Assembly (NCBI GenBank): GCA_020348925.1
Contig: CP070758.1
Span: forward strand, 1,506,453 to 1,515,217
Length of the DNA: 8,765 nt
DNA from: Gemmatimonadota bacterium
GTDB lineage: Bacteria > JBHIER01 > G020348925
Direction: 5' to 3'
The notes beneath the pieces were generated by a model. That model was not told the origin of the DNA. It saw only the letters and a program-made list of their open reading frames with translations, and did not search any database. Positions 1 through 6,300 of this stretch are shown here, one piece after another; position 1 is the first letter of the stretch, and every line of letters begins with the position of its first letter. The translations under genes were made by a program, and so were the position numbers.

Positions 1-140
1 ACCATCCAGAACACTGCCAGGACAGCCTTCAAACTCGATCTGATAGGTGATATCGAAGAAGCTGTCGATATGATACAACCCGCCGCCAAGATCTGTTATG
101 GTCGTCTGGCCCGGACTCGGCAGACCTAAATCTGTACCAC
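1..140. repeat. Terminal direct repeat, left copy (contig overlap)
   Basis: These 140 bases are identical to 8626-8765. On the minus strand they encode part of a conserved secreted domain (GLPSPGQTTITDL, then DSFFDITYQIEFEGCPG). An exact end-to-end overlap of this size is what de Bruijn assemblers leave on circular or repeat-closed contigs. The unique unit is then 8,625 bp. Confidence 0.97.
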
Positions 141-2829
141 CTCTCACTCTGAATGTGCAGAAATCCGGATCCCCGAAGAGTTCCCCCTGGAGGCGATACA
201 TGTCGGCCGGAAAAGTCTGCACAGGATCGCCCGGAACCCGCGGTCCGGTGTGGACCTCGCAGAAAACCGGAAGAACGGCGAGATGCCGGTTGAATCCAGC
301 AAGGTCACCGGTCCCATGAAGAGTCAAATCCAGGGTTGCCTCGAAACAATGGCCGTCACCGCCTAAAGAACCACCGCTCGTCTCGCATTCTCCCGGAGCA
401 AGTGGCAAAGTACAGTTAGGATCGTCGTTACAGAGAAAATCCTCGAGAATACCCGGCCCCTCGATCGTGCTTCCGGGGGGAAGCCCGTCGATGATCTGCC
501 ACAGCTCGTCAGGTGATGCATACTGGCAATCCATGGGAGGCAGTGTTGCCGTACCCGTACCATTATCATCGACAATACAGGGACCACCGACTCCCTCAGA
601 GATATCAATACGACAGTCCTCCTCAGAAACGCATTCGCACTCAGTGACCGTAACATTCTCTGCGTTGAAATCCAAGTTCACGCACTTCGGACGGCACTCC
701 TCGTCAGGGTTCGGACAGGGTATGTCCTTGCAGCCCTGACCGTCCGGTGTCGGCCCGCACTCGGCTTGACCCAAAATGACAAAGGCCAGATCGAGGGAGC
801 GACTGCATTTGTGGGTGATGGTCCCTTCGATCGATAGGTTCGTTCCCCTGACATCGATGGAGACCCATTCGGGATTATAATCGTGAATCTCAAAAATAAT
901 ATCCTCATAAAACTTTCCCTCAGGAACCCCATCATCAACGAGGATCTCGCGACCGATGTACAGCGCTTCTTCCTCAGGCGTGAGGGGTGGCAGAGGCGGT
1001 TCACGGTTCTCACCCGGCGGATTCCCCACCAGAGACCATTCCGGGGTGGACCAGTTCACGGCAACCTGAAATTCAGCTCCCGGTCCCCATGGTTCTGCAC
1101 CGAAGGTAATGGATATATCCTTGCGCCCCTCAACGTAGGGATGGTCGTAAAACCATATGTTCCACCAGTTCGTATTCGGGTACTCATACCATCCCAAGCC
1201 GAAGTAATCCGTCCCGCCGCCCCCGTCGAAACTTCCATCCGGGTTGAAAGCGACGCTGAAATCATTGACAATGGGCACAGAAGGCTCCCACAGTTCCACC
1301 CAGTGAAACTCCACCTGCCAATCCTCTCCGCAGACCGCATCATCATTCCAGCGATCCAGCGACGACTTCCAGCCCCAAATCGCACCACCATTTTGAGCCA
1401 CAACGGCAGAAATGCTCAGCCAGTAAACGGTCCCTTCCTGTTGAATGAAGGGATCTGCAATCTCTTGTATTTTATACTCGTAGTACCCCTGATGGTCCTG
1501 TAGGTTGAGAGAGGTTCCACTGCAGGGCCTGTACCACCCCTGCATCTCCAAAGATTTGACAGGATAGACACTAAACTGGCCGAGAGAGAACGTCCTCTCC
1601 CACAGCAAATCCCCCGGCCGGCTGTGCATAATTTCAGCAGCGGGATTGACCGGAATATCGGCATATATTCTTACAATGAATTCTGAGATTATACCGACGC
1701 TGCCTCCCTCCCACGAGCCCCAGAATTGGATCGCCTCGACCGCTCCTGTTTTCGTACAGAGCCAGTCATCCGCCAGCAGGTTGCCCGTGGCATCCACAGC
1801 CCAGCCCGACGGGTTCGGCATCTGGGGAAAGTGCATCTTGGGATCGTACCAGATCGCAGTGGCGGTCCCGTATGCGGCAAAGGCAATCTCGAGCACCTCA
1901 CCGGCCACGGGTTCCACCACACCAATCTCCGTCAGAGGGATCTCAAACTCGTAGACTTTGTGCTCATAGGCCGCCCGGCTCGTATACGTGAAGCCCGGCA
2001 CCCCCCATTCCTGCTCCGGAACCGAGATCTTAAATTCCCTCAGGCCATTCGGTGTCTTCACGTAGACCTTGGCGTAATCCACGTCTCCGTCCATGGTGTT
2101 GTCCGAGGTAAAATCGATGGCCACGTAGAGATTCCGATGGTCATTGCACACCCAGCCGTAAGTGTAGCCGGCCGGATGTCCGGATCCCGGTTGGCAGTAC
2201 TCCTGGAAAAACGGCATCCCCAGGTATTCCCCTTCCAACTCCCCGTCAACGATGAGACGGCCCCACTGACTGTTCAGACTGTACGTGTAAAAACTGGAAG
2301 ATTCGTCGAGATGCTGGTACAGATTGTCGGGTGGAAACTGGAAGGGCACTTCCAGGATGTGCTCCGCTTCGATGCGCGCCACTACGGACAATATCGGAGC
2401 CACATCGTCGACGTGGAAGGTAAAGTTGAGCGATCGCCCCTGGGCGTCAATGACGTCGTAATCATTACTGGCAAGCTTCATCAGAGCAAACGCCTCGTCC
2501 GCATCCGTACCCGTGACGCGGCTTGGTGCCACCCCCCCGAGAGTGACCGCATCAATGTGCGCCGCACTGGTCCCGTAATGGTCGATGGCCACCGTAATCT
2601 CACCGGAGAGGTCGCCTCCGGAAAGCCGAATCTGTTGCTCGGTAAAAAATTTACCATACGAAAGGGAGCCCACAGTCTCCCATTCGCCATCATGACACAT
2701 CGAGACGGAAAACTCCCCGTAGTCCCGCGCCTTGACCGCTGTTGAAGCTATCAACCCCCAAAGAAGTATTGTTACGCAGCACAGAAGAAAACCTTTCGTA
2801 ATCAAAGACTTCACTATTATCTTGGACAT
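1..2829 (-). CDS. Giant secreted multidomain protein, N-terminal part (residues 1-943 of 2,703); continues across the contig join
   Basis: Translation from the ATG at 2829 stays open to position 1 with no stop. Because 1-140 equals 8626-8765 in the same frame, it continues into the piece ending at 3343. The start is supported by an AAAGGAGGA ribosome binding site and an in-frame TAA five codons upstream. Residues 1-34 form a Sec signal peptide: Lys3, Lys7 and Lys12, a core around GFLLCCVTILLWGLIAST, and probable cleavage after AVKA. There is no lipobox. Residues 35 to about 320 are beta-rich and unrecognised. Residues 330-500 resemble DUF7901-like secreted domains (ADDWLC, FWGSW, QEGTVYWLSISAV, WGWKSS, RWNDDAV). 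A block of about 160 residues (NPEWVSIDVRG) separates this from SLDLAFVILG at 678-687. A Cys-rich stretch (about 690-740) and a domain with FNRHLAV, VHTGPR, GDPVQTF and DSFFDITYQIEFEG follow. No catalytic site was seen. Coding is certain; function is unknown, probably surface binding. Confidence 0.9.
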   Translation of the reverse strand, partial: MSKIIVKSLITKGFLLCCVTILLWGLIASTAVKARDYGEFSVSMCHDGEWETVGSLSYGKFFTEQQIRLSGGDLSGEITVAIDHYGTSAAHIDAVTLGGVAPSRVTGTDADEAFALMKLASNDYDVIDAQGRSLNFTFHVDDVAPILSVVARIEAEHILEVPFQFPPDNLYQHLDESSSFYTYSLNSQWGRLIVDGELEGEYLGMPFFQEYCQPGSGHPAGYTYGWVCNDHRNLYVAIDFTSDNTMDGDVDYAKVYVKTPNGLREFKISVPEQEWGVPGFTYTSRAAYEHKVYEFEIPLTEIGVVEPVAGEVLEIAFAAYGTATAIWYDPKMHFPQMPNPSGWAVDATGNLLADDWLCTKTGAVEAIQFWGSWEGGSVGIISEFIVRIYADIPVNPAAEIMHSRPGDLLWERTFSLGQFSVYPVKSLEMQGWYRPCSGTSLNLQDHQGYYEYKIQEIADPFIQQEGTVYWLSISAVVAQNGGAIWGWKSSLDRWNDDAVCGEDWQVEFHWVELWEPSVPIVNDFSVAFNPDGSFDGGGGTDYFGLGWYEYPNTNWWNIWFYDHPYVEGRKDISITFGAEPWGPGAEFQVAVNWSTPEWSLVGNPPGENREPPLPPLTPEEEALYIGREILVDDGVPEGKFYEDIIFEIHDYNPEWVSIDVRGTNLSIEGTITHKCSRSLDLAFVILGQAECGPTPDGQGCKDIPCPNPDEECRPKCVNLDFNAENVTVTECECVSEEDCRIDISEGVGGPCIVDDNGTGTATLPPMDCQYASPDELWQIIDGLPPGSTIEGPGILEDFLCNDDPNCTLPLAPGECETSGGSLGGDGHCFEATLDLTLHGTGDLAGFNRHLAVLPVFCEVHTGPRVPGDPVQTFPADMYRLQGELFGDPDFCTFRVRGGTDLGLPSPGQTTITDLGGGLYHIDSFFDITYQIEFEGCPGSVLDG
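1333..1842 (-). repeat. Intragenic duplication, copy 1 (DUF7901-like domain core)
   Basis: Residues 330-499 align with the domain at 7591-8172. Shared landmarks are PKMH.PQ, SGW, DDWLC, IQ.WGSW, GDLLW, DHQ or TDHQ followed by YY or YF, QEGT.YWL, WGWK and ND. DNA similarity survives around 1421-1450 (cagtaaacggtcccttcctg) against 7696-7725 (cagtaaatggtcccttcttc). Copy 1 is followed by an extra block of about 160 residues before its SLDLAFVILG end. The DUF7901 name is recalled from memory and was not checked against a profile. Confidence 0.8.
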
Positions 2830-2834
2830 AGCGG

Positions 2835-2843
2835 TCCTCCTTT
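2835..2843 (-). promoter_or_regulatory. Strong ribosome binding site
   Basis: AAAGGAGGA on the minus strand lies 5 bp before the ATG at 2829 and almost fully matches the anti-Shine-Dalgarno sequence. An in-frame TAA at 2842-2844 rules out a start further upstream. Together these fix the start codon. Confidence 0.85.
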
Positions 2844-2888
2844 ATCAGAAACCATATAAGAATGATTAAGCACCATGTTTTCGAATTC

Positions 2889-2913
2889 TTTATGTCGTTT
2901 CTTTCGACACAAA
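2889..2913 (-). promoter_or_regulatory. Hairpin in the 5' leader
   Basis: On the minus strand TTTGTGTCG and CGACATAAA can form a 9 bp stem with one G-U pair and a 7 nt AAAGAAA loop. It lies between the predicted start of transcription and the ribosome binding site. No T-run follows, so it is not a terminator. It may be an mRNA-stabilising or regulatory structure. No riboswitch class was recognised. Confidence 0.4.
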
Positions 2914-2958
2914 ACGAGTATTCCTTTTCGATGCACAACGTTTCGTATATTTATATGA

Positions 2959-2987
2959 AATTTAGAGCGTAAGATATTATATGTCAA
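2959..2987 (-). promoter_or_regulatory. Sigma70-like promoter for the giant gene
   Basis: On the minus strand a perfect -35 box TTGACA (2987-2982) is followed by a 17 bp spacer and a -10 box TAAATT (2964-2959, four of six consensus). Predicted transcription starts near 2951, leaving a leader of about 120 nt. The surroundings are strongly AT-rich. A perfect TATAAT also occurs at 2981-2976 but lacks a -35 box at the right distance. The call is by consensus only. Confidence 0.6.
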
Positions 2988-3175
2988 GTGTTTTTTATAT
3001 GTGTTCACAGGAAATTCCAGTACCTTTTTTTCCACACGCCTTGTAATCTTCCGGCCATTTCCCCGGACAGAACATATTTTCAGGCACGATATTGGTCACA
3101 TAAAGAAATGATTCCGTTTTGCCGCAGCTTCGGTATCCCACCCGATTTCCCTTTGGAATACGAATTCACCACACT

Positions 3176-3218
3176 CTGTAAAGGAAAACCTCCCGCGGAT
3201 TTTCACCTTTCGGGAGGT
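3176..3218 (-). terminator. Candidate Rho-independent terminator
   Basis: ACCTCCCG (3188-3195) and CGGGAGGT (3211-3218) are a perfect 8 bp, GC-rich inverted repeat with a 15 nt loop. Read on the minus strand, the stem is followed by TTTCCTTT. It lies about 125 bp downstream of the stop at 3343 and upstream of the promoter, as expected for a terminator ending this transcript. The T-run is interrupted by CC and the loop is long. Confidence 0.55.
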
Positions 3219-3280
3219 CGTGTTACCCTATGTTTTTCGACCTTTCGAACATTCGCCACAGTGTATTTCTTCGCTGTATC

Positions 3281-3318
3281 CAGGACAAGCTCTGAGCGAA
3301 GTCGAAGGGCTCAGGACA
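3281..3318. repeat. REP-like palindromic element downstream of the stop codon
   Basis: CTGAGC (3292-3297) and GCTCAG (3309-3314) flank an 11 nt centre (GAAGTCGAAGG). The direct repeat CAGGACA occurs at 3281-3287 and 3312-3318. GAGCGAAGTCGAAG-type palindromes are, from memory, common dispersed intergenic repeats in environmental bacterial genomes. Only one copy is in the window, so dispersal cannot be shown here. The position, 25-60 bp after the gene's stop, is typical of REP-like elements. Confidence 0.5.
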
Positions 3319-3342
3319 TGCTTTTGAAACGTTTTGACTGTT

Positions 3343-6300
3343 CTATCTCATCAACACCATCCGCCTCGTCTGGGTGAAATCATTCGCCCGGATCCTGTAG
3401 AAGTAGACGCCGCTGGCCGCCTGCTCACCGTCCCACCGAACTCTGTGGTAGCCCGCCTCCATATCGTCGTTCACCAGCTCGGTCACCACCTGTCCCAGTA
3501 TATTATAAACCGTTACGTTCACCCTGGCATCCTCGGGCAGACCGAATTCAATACTCGTCACAGGATTGAAAGGATTGGGATAGTTCTGCGCCAGACTGTA
3601 CTCCAGCGGTATGAGATCTCCCACCTTGACCACAAACAGTCGCCCGTGCCCGAAGCTGATCCGCTCGTCCACCGTGAAAACCACCGGCTCCACCACCTCC
3701 ACCTCGATCTCATCCCCCACCTCCCCCATCACCTCGAACAAAACACGCACCACCGGCCCACTGCCGGCCTCTATCACCCCACCGCTCAGACTCGACACAA
3801 AGACCACCAGCTCTTCACCAACCACCTGAGACATGACATCCATCCCCGCCGAACGCTCCGTCACCTCAGGCGCACCCGCCTCCAGAACATCCCCATCATA
3901 CCGGAACCGCAGCAACACTCCGGCCACGTCCTGCTCCGAGGTCACATCCACAGGCACCGCCACCGTCCGACCCGACACCCCCACCGCATCACCCACAGCC
4001 ACCTCGGCCACGACCACCTTCGGATCGCACACGCCCACCGCCCGGTTGATGCACTTCATCAGATCGATAATATTCACCAGCGTGTCCCCGTTGGCATCGG
4101 ACGCCCACAACTGCGTCCCGGGTGAGGTTACCGGTCCGGTCAACGGCGGCTCCTGCCTGCCGACCATGTGATTCAACACGGCAAACAGATCCAGCAACGT
4201 CACCATCGTGTCCGCCACTCCAAATTGGCCTGTCACGTCGCACTTGCCCGGCACCAGGTACCCCCCAAAACAGATCTGACCCTTGTCCTCCAGCTTCAAA
4301 CACAGCGGCTCCTTCGGCTCCGGAGGATCACCCCAGTCATCCAGACCGTCCAGGATCACGTCCGAATACACGATATCGGCACAACTGCCGGCAGGCGCAC
4401 CGGGCAGCACTTCAAACAACACCCGCAAGATCGACAAGTTGCCCTCATGCGCATATCCCGGCGGCAACTCACAGAACCCCTCACCGGCCGGCAACACTTC
4501 GATCTGAGGATGCTCAGGCGTCGAAAACAGCGCAATCTCAACCAGCCCCCCTCCAGGATGCGACAGCCAGACCAGCTCGAACCCTTCGCTCCGCGCCGTC
4601 TTGACCACCTCCACAACCTGTAAATACTGCGCATCATAGGCCAAATCGATCTGCACCGCCGAAACCGGATACTCGTTGTCCAGCATCAGCCCGACAGTCA
4701 CCGTATCCCCAGGCACCACCGTCGGGTCCTCACCACCGCAGTTGGAATGCTTGTAGGCCACCTTCACACCCGAGGTGTCCCGCATACACATACCGGTAAA
4801 GGGCATGAACTTGATATCCGCCACAGCCGTATCCTGAGAACAATACCCCTTGGCCGCATGCACCACCACATGCGCCGGCAGTTCCACCGGCGGCCCGGAT
4901 CCCCTCGGGATGATCGTCAACAGCGCCTGACCCCGACCCCCGGGCTCCAGACACAAAACCGTCTCGCTGAAATAATAATCCCACAACGGCGGGATGTCAC
5001 CCGCCTCTATCCACAGGCTGATGCAATCGTAATAGGGCTCCTCGTTGGACACCGGCAACGGTACGACGACCGACGCCCACGTCGCCTCCGCACTCACCCA
5101 GCGGTGCCTCGACCACATCCACCGCTCGCAATCCCGCAGATACCCCGTCGTCGAATCCTCGACCGTCCAGATCCACTCCCCGGGACCATCGCCAGGCGTC
5201 AGACAATGATCCCGCAGCACAGGGTAGTCGACGACGATGTTCCGCGCATACTGCTGATAGGTACTACTAATGATAGCCTCGTACTCATAAAACGGCGTCT
5301 TCCCATGATACGGCGCTACCACCTGAATCCCCGAACCCCCGATGCCCCCCCACAAAACCGTATCATAGACCGCCTCGACCGGCATGAAAAACCCCCACGG
5401 CGCCAACCCGAAACTGATCTTCGGATAGGCGCTGTTGGATCCCTCATTGACCACCGTGGCCCACACATCGTAGGGCACATTCTCACACGGGTAGCGCGGA
5501 CTCCAGCGGATATCCTCCGCATGCACCGGCTGCACCCGACGCCCATCCGGCCCCAAGTAGAGATGCTCGGGGTAGGGCATAAACTCCAGCTCCACCTCTC
5601 CCCACTCGCCGCTGCACTTAAAACCCCTCACCTTTAAAAGAACAGGCCCCTCCGGCTCCGGTCCATCCGGCCAGACCGTCACATAGACGCTATCCCTGTC
5701 CCCCGGAGTTCCGAAGGGCTGCAGAACCAGAAGCGTCTCATTCAAGATAACCTCCCACTCCTCCGGGACACCCTCCAAGGACAGTTCAATCGCCATCGGA
5801 ACCGATGCATCGTTCCACACCGGGATAACGATGGGCTTCAATCCCCATCGGACGGGTTCCGTGCTCCACGGATCTTCCGGCCAGATCGTCATCCGGCATC
5901 GACGGGCAAAATTCAGGGTATCATCGAGGCAAAAAGCTCCATCCACATCCCATTGTTTCGCCAGCCAGGTCACAACAATATTCCGCGCCCACCAGTTCTC
6001 GCCGTCCGGATGATGGTGGTACTCGCACTCGCAGGTCAGGGTGTCCGTGGCACCGCCCGGGACCATTACAGGGCCTACGGTACAATGAGGCCGTATGCCT
6101 ATGGGCGGAACCGTGAACAGACCCCACGGCGCCTCAAAAAAGCTGGCCGACAGAGGTGCAGCCTCCTCGCACTCGTTCCGGAAGACCGCCTTGACCGTGT
6201 AATCATCGCAGACGCACGGATACTGATCGCGGTAGGGATGGGTCCACGTAATGGTCGGCTTGGGCGTCTCGAGACATCCGGGGTTGTAATCGAGACAGAC

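Larger units (their letters stand above)
2830..3342. other. Only intergenic region of the unit (513 bp)
   Basis: This stretch separates the gene's stop (3343) from its start (2829), so both its 3' and 5' flanks lie here. It is more AT-rich than the gene, most clearly at 2870-3040. It carries the promoter, leader hairpin and ribosome binding site on the gene-start side, and a terminator-like hairpin and REP-like palindrome on the stop side. The middle (about 3040-3175) shows nothing beyond a weak 5 bp inverted repeat (3050-3054 with 3063-3067). No tRNA, iteron array or origin was seen. Confidence 0.75.

Noticed and set aside
1726-2745. Plus-strand open frame of 339 codons
   Set aside because: It is antisense to the N-terminal part of the giant gene, has no recognisable domain, and shows biased composition typical of a shadow frame.
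2728-2829. Lipoprotein signal peptide because of Cys17-Cys18
   Set aside because: The residues before the cysteines are Leu-Leu, which does not fit a lipobox. AVKA at 31-34 gives a normal signal peptidase I site.
2817-3035. Minus-strand 72-codon frame overlapping the gene start
   Set aside because: It has a GTG start with no clear ribosome binding site, covers the predicted promoter, and shows no homology signal.
3050-3067. Short inverted repeat TCCGG...CCGGA as a second terminator
   Set aside because: The stem is only 5 bp and no T-run follows on either strand.
2830-3342. Plasmid replication origin in the intergenic region
   Set aside because: It is AT-rich in part, but there are no iterons, no nick-site motif and no Rep gene.
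2988-3377. Plus-strand open frame of 129 codons through the intergenic region
   Set aside because: It runs across the promoter, terminator-like hairpin and REP-like palindrome and into the end of the giant gene on the opposite strand. It has no domain or convincing ribosome binding site.
4747-5637. Plus-strand open frame of 296 codons, and a similar one at 3334-4125
   Set aside because: The translations are Arg/His/Pro-rich low-complexity text opposite the tandem-unit and cohesin-dockerin regions, which are clearly coding on the minus strand.
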